Assembly: GCA_012295275.1 (NCBI GenBank) | Contig: CM022672.1 | Span: 12,201,904-12,265,903 of the forward strand | From: Chrysomallon squamiferum | Taxonomy: Eukaryota > Mollusca > Gastropoda > Neomphalida > Peltospiridae | Reading direction: 5' to 3' | Length of the DNA stretch: 64,000 bases | Part shown: one piece after another, positions 52,201-64,000 of the stretch | Layout: the number at the start of each line of letters is the position of its first letter | Numbering within the stretch: position 1 is the first letter of the stretch | Position numbers and translations under genes: made by a program | Notes under the pieces: model-generated | Seen by the model: only the letters and a program-made list of their open reading frames with translations | Databases searched by the model: none | Told to the model about the DNA's origin: nothing

Positions 52201-53391
52201 AAAATATTTCAACGTGTGCAAAAGGTGCGCGCCGTCGGGGCGAGTGTGGCAAAATCGTTTCCAACATTTTCCAAAGGTGCTGCACCTTTAGAAAATGCGT
52301 TTGAAAAAAAAACGAGCAAATTTTCAAAAATATGTGCGTTTTTTGTGCACGTGTCGGAAACGAGTTGTTCCCCTTGGGTGGGGCGTGCGGCACTTTTCAC
52401 CCGTGTAGGGCAACCCTTGCCCCACTTTTGGGTATGTGCGCCCGATTTTTCCCACGTGCACAGAAAAAGTTATTGCACTTTGAAAAAGGTACCCCTAGCA
52501 TTTTCAACGAAACTTGAAAAAATTCGATTTTCAAAAGTTGAAAATCCGTGTGGCACTATTCCGTGCGGTCGGGAAAAATATTTCAACGTGTGCAAAAGGT
52601 GCGCGCCGTCGGGGCGGGGCGAGTGTGGCAAAATCGTTTCCAACATTTTCCAAAGGTGCTGCACCTTTAGAAAATGCGTTTGAAAAAAAAAACGAGCAAA
52701 TTTTCAAAAATATGTGCGTTTTTTGTGCACGTGTCGGAAACGAGTTGTTCCCCTTGGGTGGGGCGTGCGGCACTTTTCACCCGTGTAGGGCAACCCTTGC
52801 CCCACTTTTGGGTATGTGCGCCCGATTTTTCCCACGTGCACAGAAAAAGTTATTGCACTTTGAAAAAGGTACCCCTAGCATTTTCAACGAAACTTGAAAA
52901 AATTCGATTTTCAAAAGTTGAAAATCCGTGTGGCACTATTCCGTGCGGTCGGGAAAAATATTTCAACGTGTGCAAAAGGTGCGCGCCGTCGGGGCGAGTG
53001 TGGCAAAATCGTTTCCAACATTTTCCAAAGGTGCTGCACCTTTAGAAAATGCGTTTGAAAAAAAAACGAGCAAATTTTCAAAAATATGTGCGTTTTTTGT
53101 GCACGTGTCGGAAACGAGTTGTTCCCCTTGGGTGGGGCGTGCGGCACTTTTCACCCGTGTAGGGCAACCCTTGCCCACTTTTTTGGGTATGTGCGCCCGA
53201 TTTTTCCCACGTGCACAGAAAAGTTATTGCACTTTGAAAAAGGTACCCCTAGCATTTTCAACGAAACTTGAAAAAATTCGATTTTCAAAAGTTGAAAATC
53301 CGTGTGGCACTATTCCGTGCGGTCGGGAAAAATATTTCAACGTGTGCAAAAGGTGCGCGCCGTCGGGGCGAGTGTGGCAAAATCGTTTCCA
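46237..53391. repeat. Satellite DNA array, about 373-bp monomer, about 19 copies
   Basis: The landmark cggaaacgag recurs near 46627, 47001, 47372, 47746, 48125, 48497, 48870, 49246, 49621, 49995, 50371, 50741, 51137, 51518, 51896, 52358, 52735 and 53108, with a variant first copy near 46254. Spacing is 371-379 except about 462 across 51896-52358. Copies are nearly identical. The unit is far richer in GC and CpG than its flanks. It carries the near-palindrome aaaggtgctgcaccttt (8-bp arms), CACGTG twice (in gtgcacgtgtcgg and cccacgtgcac), and tttcaac/gttgaaa inverted segments. The array stops at an assembly gap, so its true length is unknown. The many open frames on both strands are a by-product of the repeat. 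Confidence 0.98.
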
Positions 53392-53591
53392 NNNNNNNNN
53401 NNNNNNNNNNNNNNNNNNNNNNNNNNNNNNNNNNNNNNNNNNNNNNNNNNNNNNNNNNNNNNNNNNNNNNNNNNNNNNNNNNNNNNNNNNNNNNNNNNNN
53501 NNNNNNNNNNNNNNNNNNNNNNNNNNNNNNNNNNNNNNNNNNNNNNNNNNNNNNNNNNNNNNNNNNNNNNNNNNNNNNNNNNNNNNNNNNN
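53392..53591. other. Assembly gap (200 N)
   Basis: Exactly 200 N, a conventional placeholder for a gap of unknown size, breaking the satellite in mid-monomer on its left side. The right side is non-satellite, so the array ends somewhere in the gap. Confidence 0.99.
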
Positions 53592-53691
53592 AATGGTACA
53601 AATGAAAGAATAATTATGTATTCTATTAAAATAAAGTATTTGTTTTTGTTTATTTATTTATTTATTTATTTTAATTTTTTTTTTTTTTTTT

Positions 53692-53725
<34 letters not shown>

Positions 53726-53742
53726 TTGTTTGTGTTTGTTTT

Positions 53743-54064
53743 AGATTTGAAATGAAATTGTACAAAAGTGGTAGTTTTCTTCTGGAATAATTTAGCTGAT
53801 TAGTAAAAATATTTGGAGGTCTTGAGATCATTTTTAAATGAACAGTCATGAAAACAAGTCTGGTTGCTTTACTACTAGAAAATTACTGAACGTGGACACT
53901 AGGTTTGTATAAAGAGCGATGGAAGTTTGTATGGCTTTGTAAGTGCGAGTGGTTTTATGTTACTTGTTAAAAAAAAAACAGACACAGGCACAATAAATGT
54001 TTTTAGAAAAAACAACTTTTTGTTTAAATAAGGTCCACATTTATCATTAATTATAAAAATTAAC

Positions 54065-54110
<46 letters not shown>

Positions 54111-54171
54111 TCTATTTTATTGTAGTTTTTAAACTGACACATATTATTAACATATTTTTTATTTATGCTTC

Positions 54172-54202
<31 letters not shown>

Positions 54203-54830
54203 ATTAATATTATTATTATTATTTGGAAAAGTTCTTTGGTTTTGTTTTTTGTTTATAGCTCTCTCTAACGAAAACTGACGAAACATTGCGCCTTTACGAA
54301 ATCTCACTCGGTGTATATGCGTGTTCATAAAGAGTCCACAATTCCAACAACACTGGTTACACTCTGGAAACAAAATAAAATGATTTGCGACAAGAGGAAA
54401 TAGGGCTGAAACTAGTATTTTATGGAAGGGTGTAAGTTCAGTTTAGTCGACAAAAATTTTCGAGATAATAGGAGATTCAATGAAAGGGTCGTGGCATTAT
54501 TTACTGAATGATCACTTTTCAGATCTGAAGACAGTGTTGTCTCTGCAGTCGTTCCATTATTATCTCTTCTTTTATCACTCTTCCCTGTATTAACAGCAGA
54601 TTTGAAATGAAATGGTACAAAAAAGTTTTGGTTTTCTTCTGAATAATTTAGCTGATTTACTACTAGTAAAAATATTTGGAGGTCTTGACATCATTTTTAA
54701 ATGAATAGTCATGAAAAAAAAGACTGGTTGCTTTACTACTAGAAAATGCAGGTTGGGATTTCGATGTTATTTTTAAATTACCGAATGTGGACACTAGGTT
54801 TGCATCAGAGCTCTGGAAGTTTTAACATGA
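53743..54830. repeat. Pair of diverged direct repeats beside the gap
   Basis: Copy one at 53743-53930 and copy two at 54599-54830 share agatttgaaatgaaat, aataatttagctgat, aaaatatttggaggtcttga, gactggttgctttactacta-like sequence and gtggacactaggtttg in the same order. Copy two has an extra insert of about 35 bp. Non-coding; may be a dispersed repeat family. Confidence 0.85.
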
Positions 54831-55186
54831 AGTCGCACGAGCTCTTGTTATTACAGAAGACACACGTCAGTCTAGTAAATGTTGTGGTAAGGTTAGAACT
54901 GACACTTTTGTTTTGAGACACAAATGAACTTTTAAAACAGGATTATATGCCAGAATGAAACAGCTTTGCTTCAAATGAAAATTCATAGCCATATCTGTTT
55001 GATGTAAATTAGTTGCATTGAATAAAGCTATTTTATCATTCATTCATTTATTCATTCATTTTATTATTGGACCCTACTTTTTGCGCAGGGTTCTAGATTT
55101 GGAAACGATATATATTCCATATATCCTATATATTTAAGTATATCCTTTATATAGTTTTGTAATACATGCATTGTTCAATGGTTTTC

Positions 55187-55291
<105 letters not shown>

Positions 55292-58200
55292 CAAAGTTTG
55301 CCATTAACTTTTCCATGTCTTAAATTCCAGTTTCCAGTGTAACTTAAATACAACTTTCTGACTTTTATTTATTATTACTTTTTTATCTCCATATACATTT
55401 TTTCTTACTTTTATGTTCATATATTATTAGTATGTATTTCCCATTCCAGCAAATCCCTTCTACCCAATGCTTAATCAAATGCTCCTCCGTTTATTACAAC
55501 AACAAAAAAAAAATAAAAAAAAATAAAGTTCTGCTAACAGAAAAAGAGTAGCCCACAATGTGGTGGCATTGGTTTTGCTTTTTCATTAACAGTAGAGTTG
55601 TTAATGAGCACATGGAGAGGTTATAAGCTCTGGTTAATATACAGACCTTCTAAAACAAGTGTTAATATGCAATACTTACAGTGTACAGATTGAAATGATA
55701 TCACACAGGTCTTATCTGAAATTGTTAGGTTATATTAAAATCCAGCCATTGATATAACATGGATAAAAATGTATCATTACAATGAAATATTTCTTCCTTA
55801 CTTCTTTAATTACTTACATTTAAAAATAGAAAAAAACACAACATAATATTTTCTTTTTAAATTTTATTTAAGCAAATGATTACATACAATTACAAGTAAA
55901 AGAAATTTGCAAAGGAAAATGTTTATTCGTTTATCTCCACTTTGGCAGATAAGAGAAGTAATTAGTGGATGGAGACTCTTCTGTCTTAAAGTAACTCAGT
56001 AAAAATTACAAGTTGACAAAGGAAAATTATATTTGTCATGATGTTATTTGATACAGAGTTCAATTACACTAATTTAAAAATTACATATTAATCTTTATAT
56101 CCATACTCTTACCAGATAAATAAAAATATCAACTGATATTGATTGCCACTTCTGCGAGATATAAAGCATGTAAAATAAGAAAACATCTTATAATATATAA
56201 TCTACTATGTTTATATAACATTTACATTTCATACTGTGATGTACAGAAGAATATGAATGCAATGTCCATCCACTGTGAAATTATAACATTTTCAAAAATT
56301 AGCCAATTAGACATTTACTTGGTAAAGAATTGAAAAAGTGAATTGTATCAGAAACAAAATAATGGTAATACATAGATGTTTATAATATTATGCATTTTAA
56401 TTAGCATTTCTGTTAAATAAATGTACCTCGATTCTCGATATAATACAAATCAGTGTAATTAGTAAAATAATAATTGAAGTGATTGGGAATTTAAGTTTTT
56501 GTGTTAATTAAAAAGTCTATTATTTAAATCCACTTTTGAATTACTTTACCTTTTCGTTTTTTCGCTCTTGAAACAAAATCTTATGAATTAGACTTTAAGA
56601 GAATTCACCACTCTAGTGTTTGAGATGAAAATCTTACAGTCACTCCTAAGTAAGAATAGCATTATCTGGCCAAAGTGGGGACATTTTCAGAATTATCACA
56701 CATCTATTTTTATAAATAATGCTGCAGCATATGTTTTTGTTTTTTTCCCCTTTATTTTTCCAGGGGGATGTTTGTTTTTTTAATTAACAGACGTAACTGT
56801 ATTTGTTAAAGTGTACCTTACATTTTGTTAAACTACAGTTATCAGTTTATTATTTCCAACGTTTACTGAAAATAAAGACAGACTGTATAATAACATGCTT
56901 ATGCACATTAAATGCAAGCTGGCACTTTACTCTTATTGTGATGTGTCTTAATACAGAAAATAATTTCAAAATTATAATGAGTAAACTGTTTCAGTATATG
57001 ATGGATATTTTTCAATTCTGTTTATAACTGGAAATGTTAATATCCATTCATCTTCAAAAGCTTGTTATTGTATTGTCAGACTTTGTTATTAACAAAGATT
57101 GTTTACAAAATGTTATATTGTTTGTTTATATGATCAAGGACTTCCCATTCTATTAAATATTTCCACTTTAAATGTTTAAATGATGAATTATTCATCATTA
57201 AATTATTTGTTTGTCAATCAGATAAACATTTTTAAAATATTGTAATTGTCATAACTGAAGATTATATGCAATTCCAAAAAATATTTCTGATAGAAATTAT
57301 TGTAAATAATTACTATAATATTATGGATTTTCAGATTATTATTTAAATTTTAATTTTCTTAAAATACAGTTAGTGAAATAAAAAGCATAGAGTGTATATT
57401 CCATATTTCTATTGATAAATTGTTACAAAATTTAAATAACCGGTAACCAGTACTGAATTAATTCATATTTACAACAATATGTGTGATACATTTAAAAAGA
57501 AATTATTTACAAAAACAATCTGGTTATTTACATAACTGAAATTAAGTGGATATCATGATTAATATATGTGGGTTGTATCTGTGGATGTATTATACATTGT
57601 ATGTGGTATTTATAATCAGTTGTATGTGTGTATGTATGTATGTGTTTATGTATGTGTGTATGTATGTATGTATGTATGTATATATATATATATATATATA
57701 GGTATTATGTATGTGTGTATATATGAATGTGTGTGTGTATGTATATATGTTTATGTTTGTATATGTGTGTTGTGTATGTATGTGTGTTAAATGTTAATCA
57801 TATAAAACTCAGTCATCAATTCTCAATAATCAACTGTAATAATTTTACTCAGAGTTATATCATTATTTCGTATGAAAGCTAAACAAAATAACACATGTTA
57901 TTATTATTAAAAATATTTCTTATATAGGAATGTGAAAAAACACCACACAAAAACTAGAAAGCTAGAAATTAATGTATTCATCACATCTAAACCATTAATA
58001 CAGTGTTAACCAAAAATAAGCAGACAATAGGTTGGCCAGCAATCTGAGAACCTTCATTGATAAAATGTTCCATACATTTATTTTCTATTGGTATATGTTA
58101 ATTTTTTTTTTTTTAAATTCCTGTTGTATACAAAACATTGAGATATAATTCTACACGTAATCTGAAAATAAACATCATTTACTGTCCACCTACTTTTATA

Positions 58201-58489
58201 TCACAATTTTTATCAAGAAATTTCAAACATTAAACTAGTAAATAAACAAATAAAAATTGTGTATTTATGCTATGTCAATCAAAATTGTTCTATCCGGAAT
58301 TAATGGCTCATCATTATTTTAATCACAAAAAATTAAAAATAATATACAAATAATAATTTTTTTCTTTCTTGGATTGGACAAATTGTGATCATACACAGAA
58401 AATAAAATTCCCATTTTTATCCTGATAATTTTAATAAACCTCATTTTCAAATTATTATCAGCTAACATTAGTCAAAAAAACAGAAACAA

Positions 58490-59200
58490 AATACAGAATA
58501 AATTTGTGTCAGAAAAACATTAAAATACACAATTAGTATTTCTCAGAGAGAAGTCAAATTACAAAATAATTGTCTTTAAGTCAAAACACACAAATACAGA
58601 ATATTTGTCAAAATAAAATAAATAACAATACACAATGAATATTTGTTAGAAAGAAGTAAAAGATGCAGTGATTAACAGAATAAAGTCAAATTATAAATAA
58701 TTGTCTTTAAGTCAAAACACACAATACAGAATATGTCAAAACATACAATGAATATTTGTTAGAAAGAAGTAAAAGATGCAGTGATTAACAGAATAAAGTC
58801 AAATTACAAAATAACTGTCTTTAAGTCAAAACACACAAATACAGAATACTTGTTAAAAAGAAATAAAATATGGAATGATTAATAGAATAAAATCAAATTA
58901 CAAAATAACTTTCTTTAAGTCAAAACACACAAATACAAAATATTTGTCAAAATAAAATAAATAAAAATACACAATGAATATTTGTTGGAAAGAAGTAAAA
59001 GATGCAGTGATTAACAGAATAAAGGTATATTGCAAAATAATTATTTGTAAGTAGAAAGACACAAATACAGAATATTTGTCCAAAAAAAAGAAGAAAATAG
59101 ACAATGAATATTTGTTAGAAAGAAGTAAAAGATACAATGATTAATAGAATAAAGTCAAATTAGAAAATTACTGTCTCAAAGAATTCATAATAATATACAG
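58490..59200. repeat. Imperfect tandem repeat downstream of PARP
   Basis: About five or six diverged copies, roughly 95-135 bp each, share tctttaagtcaaaacacaca, aatacagaatatttgtcaaa, acaatgaatatttgttagaa and gatgcagtgattaacagaat. It lies just 3' of the PARP stop on the minus strand, probably in its 3' UTR or flank. Confidence 0.85.
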
Positions 59201-59372
59201 TGAATATTTTTTTTACAAAGAAGTCACTACACAAAATATTTACCAGAAAGATGTAAATTTAGACCGTGTTTATCAAAAAGAAATCAGTTACACATTAATA
59301 ACAAAAAATGTATGTTCTGTTTATATCTAATCTACCAATAAAAAGTTTGTTATAAAGCCAATAAGTATGACA

Positions 59373-62300
59373 TTATTCACACTTAACAGTAAGCATGTAT
59401 TCTGGATAAGCCTGGGTGTCATTAAATATAACAAATGTTTGTGGATCATTTGTGTTGTCTACGACAGAGTCATATAATTTCTTACTGGCTTCATCAATGA
59501 AAGGAGGAACTCTATCTGATGGTGAAATTTTGTCGCTGTACACTCCTGTGATGACCTTACTAAGGAATAAATATTTCTTTTTGTCTTCTTCTTTGCAGTA
59601 TTTGCTGAGAGCAAGTGCTGATTTTACAGTGAAATAGACTCCCTGTCCTAAATCATTTACTGAAGAAAAAAAAAAAAAAAAAAACATTTAAAAAATCAAT
59701 ATTTGGATAAAATTTGAAATGATAAAAACAATGGTTTTTTGGAAATAAATATTTGTGGTTTTTTCTCTTTTTAAAAAAACCCAAAATATATAAATAGATA
59801 TTAGGTAATGTTGTGTAATAACACAAATAATATTACCACAAAAATAAAAATTAATTTCAAATCTAATTTGAATAAAACAAAAATACTGAAAAATTTATAA
59901 ATAAATCTTTTAGAAAATAATTTTGATATAAAAATCCCCCAAATATTATAAATTTAAATTTTTAAAGAGAAAAATGTATAAAATATTTTAAATGTAATTG
60001 TTAGAAAATAATTCAATATTTTAATTTTTTATACATGCCCATCCAAAAAGCTAACATATTATTTTAAATCTAATTTTTAGAAAATAATTAAAAAGCTCAT
60101 TAATCTATTTTTTTATAAAAAAAAAAAAAAAAAAAAACCCAAACAAAACAAAAAAACTAGCAAATATTCAAAATCTAATTTTTTTGAAAATAAATCAAAA
60201 CATTTAATTTTAATTTTAAGGAAAAAAACAACTAAAATCTTATTAATTACAAATTTTCTACTTCTAAACAGTTTTTCAGCATTTGACATACCATCTTGAT
60301 TGCAAAAGCTGCGATTGAATCCATAGGCTGCAATGCTGGTCTGCATTTTGCATTCTGTTCCATGCCAAAGACTCTTTTCATTTGTTTTGTTTGGATTGTC
60401 TTTGTTAGCTTTCTCTGCCCGCATCTTGTACTGCTGATAGAGGGTCCTACTCTGTATACGGTCAATCTACAATTTGAACAAAATATGCATGTAACTTCTA
60501 ATGATTTACTTTAAATAAGAACGTTTTTAATGTAAATAACGATAGGTTGAGATGATAATGGTATTTATATTCATTAAAAGCAAAATTCAGGGCATATATT
60601 ATTTAACTGTATGGAAGAAAATACATTTTATTTTTGACTCACATTCAAAAATTGAATGTCCTGTAAATTTATAAGTAATGAATTTATGGGCAACTGTTAT
60701 TTTGATAATGATTTTTCAAGGCAGGGCAAAAAGTGCAACTGATTATTTCAAATATATATATATATAACAACAGCACACAGTATTTTCATATTCATTTCTA
60801 GAACATTTGTTTCTTTAAAAAACATGAAGTTCAAAATATGGACATTATTTATTACTTACTCTAATGATTTTGCATTTTTCAGAATCAATGGTCGATGTAA
60901 ACTCAGTTTCAACCTTTTTGTATTCTTCAGTGCTGTTGTCAATTTTCTCCATGGTCATATCTTTTTGCATTGTACTCCAGTGATCTGGTAATTGGATGGA
61001 GGCAGCTGAAAAAGTAATCATAATTATATGTTTATAATTCTGACATCTTTAAAAATCATTTCAGAATAATAATAATAATAATAATAATATTAATAATAAT
61101 AATAATTTGCGATAATAATAATAATAATAATAATAATAATATAATAATATATAGTAATAATAAGTCATGAATATTTTTTTAGTTGGGTCTACAAATCTTT
61201 ATCAAGAATTATATTTAGGCATAATCATTTTAATAAATAAATATCTCAGCCTATTTGTCTGATCTTTTGCACAAGAGACAGAAAAGCAGTGGTAAAAATT
61301 CAGCCTATTTGTCTGATCTTTTGCACAAGAGACAGAATAAATATTTAGTTTGCAACATCACTCAAGTCAATACAATGTTAGACATCTTCTAACTCCTTTC
61401 ATTGTGTGTGTGTGCTTACATTCCAACAGATTTTTGCGGATGACCGTCAAAGCTTCATCTGGTTCATCTTTAGGGTATTCCAACCATTTATTAAAATCAA
61501 TAACATATTTTCCATCTTCTGTATCATACAAGTAAAATGACTCTCCAGCATTGTAAGCTTTGTCTATTTTGAAATTTATTTCTATTTCATACTCATCCAA
61601 TTGTGTTTTACCATCCTCATCAGTACCAACAGTGTACCACTGTACAACCTTGGCTAAATTTTTAGCATTTTCATTCTCTTGTTTCAGCTTTTCATTTTCT
61701 CTAATAACTTCCTGAATTTTACTGCTGGCTTCCAACACAGCCTTTTGAAGACCCTTGACAACAATTTTCCCTTTGGGTTTGTTTACAGTTATATCAACTT
61801 CATTCACGTTTGAGATGTTTGTAATATCATTTATCTAAAAAAAAAGAAAAAAGAAATTCATTAAAAAGAAACTCAAATATGGATTGGGTATGTCAATCAC
61901 TTGCTCTCTAATTGAATATGTACAACTAATAAATCTATGAACAGAAATTGGTGTTTGTAGAAACTGCAATATCATTTAATTATAGAAAATATATCAAAAA
62001 TGTTTATGAAGAGGTAACTTACCATTTCATCATCCCATTCAATGATACACTTCTCGTCCATCGTCTTTGTCTTTACTTGCTTATCATACTCATCAAAAAT
62101 GAACTTAACAGCTTTAGCAATATCACTTTTATTATCTGAGTAGATGTTTAGAGTTACTGAAGACTTAGCTGAAGACCTTTTCATTTCTAAATGCTTTCTG
62201 TTTACTTTGATGTCAGGATTTGGGGATTGTTTTGGTTTTGGTTTCATCACTCGATGAGCTAAAATTAAAGGGAAATATTTATATCTGTATTATTTATGCT

Positions 62301-63691
62301 TATTTGTATTTGATGAAATTTGTTATAATTATTATTTTATTAAAGTTTTATTAATATTATTATCACTTTAAAAATTACTATTTAATTATACTGTAAACTG
62401 TCATCATTTAAAAAGTTAAGATATTTTAAATTATTTACGAATTATTTTATAAAAGATTTGAGTTATATTGTTATTATTTTATAAAAGATTTGAGTTATAT
62501 TTATTGTTATTATTTTAAAAATTATTTACTAGTATTATTATCTTTGAAAAAATGAAATTCCAATTTTATTAAATATTTGTTATTTCTAAAAAAAAATTAC
62601 TGTTTCATTATTAGTGAATAAAAAACACAAAAACATTTCTTGGGTAATTATTTTTTAGATGAGATGAGATGTGTTCTTTGAAAAGATAATAAATATCTTT
62701 ACAGAAGCAGTATTTTTATACTTGCACATTATTTTTTTTTTTATTATCTCAAGCCATTAACAGGTTATGTTAACCAGTGATATGTTTGTTTTTATTAGTT
62801 TCTGTTAGCTTTTAGATAATTATTAAAAAACATTTTTTAGCTAGATAAATAAAAGGATATTTCATGGTTCATGTTCTTAAACATAATCTATATATTACCA
62901 AAATTAACAAATGATTTCCAAATACTTAAATTTTTTGGATTTTCTTTCAAAACGGAAATGAAACAATGAAAAATCTTAAAAATAGTAAACAAAGTCGCTG
63001 AATGTCAAACAGGCCAGAATTAAAACATTGCATTATTAGAATTGCATACTATTATTATTACTGAAAAGCAACAAAAAACTCCTTTAGAAAACAAAAAACG
63101 CACTGTACATCATATAAACCTCCAAGTGGAATCTGAAAAACTTAAAAAAAATTATAAATTTATTCTTCCTTTTTTAATATTATTATTTTAAATTTTTTAG
63201 TTTAGTTTTACTAATTTATTATTTATTATGTTATTCTTTTTCAATAATTATGTATATGTTAAAAGTTTTATTTAGATATTTCCTTACAAATAAACACTAG
63301 ATGTTCTATTTTTAGGGACTTGAAGTGAACGATAATTGACCTGCACTTTTTAAGTTTTATCTTTAAGAAATACATACATAAATAAATATATAAAACATTT
63401 AACATTAAGAATTATTTTAATAATATATTTATTAAATGTATTAATTTCATTAAAGAGTTGATTATTATTATAAAAATACTACATTATTAGATTTAATTAT
63501 GTTATCATAATTTAAAAAAATAATGATGATAGAGATATTCATAATAAAACCCATCAAAACCAAAATATCTTAAGCTGGTTTACATAAAAAAATATAAAGA
63601 ATATTTCAAAAATTAAGATATGTCTGTTAGATTTACCTTCTTCGTGCTTTGGCACTTTTTTCAGATGTTTTTGGGCTTCTGCTTTAAATAC
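59373..63691 (-). CDS. PARP14-like mono-ADP-ribosyltransferase (3' part, partial)
   Basis: Transfers ADP-ribose from NAD+ to proteins or nucleic acids. Exons on the minus strand, 5' to 3': 63691-63637, 62258-62023, 61834-61420, 61005-60860, 60466-60292, 59659-59373; 438 codons including the stop, all in phase with no breaks. The 5' part, where macrodomains or KH/RRM repeats would lie, is off the right edge. Seen: KH-like segments (exons 62258 and the start of 61834; VDITVNKPKGKIVVKGLQKA); a short coiled segment rich in Glu and Lys; a WWE domain (VVQWYTVGTDEDG to YVIDFNKWLEYP); the catalytic domain starting at LPDHWSTM, with SLWHGTE (His of the triad), GQGVYFTV (Tyr) and DPQTFVIFNDTQAYPEY near the C-terminus. 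The residue aligned to PARP1 Glu988 is Thr, so polymer synthesis is not expected. Closest families: PARP10/14/15. Confidence 0.93.
61068..61152. repeat. AAT microsatellite in a PARP intron
   Basis: AAT triplets with brief interruptions, in the intron between 61005 and 61420. Confidence 0.9.
61248..61336. repeat. Short direct repeat in a PARP intron
   Basis: A segment of about 38 bp beginning cagcctatttgtctgatctt and ending gcacaagagacagaa occurs twice, about 51 bp apart. Looks like a recent local duplication. Confidence 0.9.
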
Positions 63692-64000
63692 CTAGTATTA
63701 ATAAATAAAGAAGTAATATCATTGTTGGTGCATTAAGAGTAGTAAATTTTATTATTTCCATAATATTTGTATATCAATGTGTCACCTTTTAAAGATATAT
63801 TTATTAAATACCAAAATTTGTTAAATTATAACAAATTATATACATCTTTTTTTAATCTGCGAAAATATTGTAAATATTACTGGTTTAAATAATATGAGAA
63901 ATTTAAAACTTGTCTAATTTTACTTCTTTTTTTTTCTTTAAAAAAGCAATATATGTCTGATTTAAAACTAGATTATTAAAGAAATATATTCGAATTTTGT

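Noticed and set aside
46244-53391. Many open frames of 60-201 codons on both strands in the satellite
   Set aside because: They repeat with the monomer in several frames and both strands, lack family motifs, and arise because the GC-rich unit is poor in stop codons.
52928-53693. Open frames crossing the N gap
   Set aside because: The N stretch is translated as unknown residues; continuity across an unknown-size gap is meaningless.
57566-57790. Tyr/Cys/Val-rich ORF
   Set aside because: Translation of a GTAT/GT microsatellite with no conserved motif.
59416-59637. Plus-strand ORF opposite the PARP last exon
   Set aside because: Shadow of the conserved minus-strand catalytic exon.

Overview
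The window is eukaryotic nuclear DNA from an animal. It is very AT-rich, split genes have many short introns (mostly 0.1-1 kb, GT-AG), and microsatellites and homopolymer runs are frequent. Gene content (BRCA2 with a long BRC array, a PARP14-like ADP-ribosyltransferase with a WWE domain, a Tudor/Schlafen-type protein) fits a lophotrochozoan. A mollusc, perhaps a gastropod, is my best guess from overall style; no single marker proves it.

Layout, left to right. (1) 255-2234, minus: 5' part of cytosolic valyl-tRNA synthetase, running off the left edge. (2) 3123-22458, plus: a nearly complete BRCA2 of about 26 exons, head-to-head with VARS. It has the PALB2-binding motif, about 14 RAD51-binding BRC repeats, the helical/OB1/OB2-Tower/OB3 DNA-binding domain and a C-terminal TR2-like motif. 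(3) 24869-32668, plus: an intact 12-exon microsomal cytochrome P450 of 508 aa. (4) 34853-42575, plus: a 12-exon gene of about 772 aa joining armadillo-like helices, an extended Tudor domain, an acidic linker and a Schlafen-type AlbA_2 nuclease-like domain. (5) 44370-44681, minus: an orphan secreted-protein exon with a stop codon in its signal peptide. (6) about 45780-46075: a degenerate pogo/Tigger-like element. (7) about 46237-53391: a GC-rich satellite array (about 373-bp unit, 19 copies) ending at a 200-N assembly gap. (8) 53592-59372: gene-poor, repeat-rich sequence. (9) 59373-63691, minus: the 3' part of a PARP14-like mono-ADP-ribosyltransferase, running off the right edge.

The genes do not form an operon-like set. 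BRCA2 acts in homologous recombination, VARS in translation, the P450 in oxidative metabolism, PARP in ADP-ribosylation signalling. The Tudor/Schlafen-like protein is the most novel item: its domain set unites in one chain the two activities (Tudor adaptor and Schlafen-fold RNase) that nematode piRNA 5'-end processing places in separate subunits. Its acidic triad matches the SLFN nuclease spacing exactly.

A caution on quality: VARS, BRCA2 and the Tudor gene carry single-base reading-frame breaks, many at homopolymer runs, inside well-conserved exons, while the P450 and PARP genes are clean. I read most of these as assembly errors, but the dense cluster in BRCA2 at 6440-7975 deserves a check.
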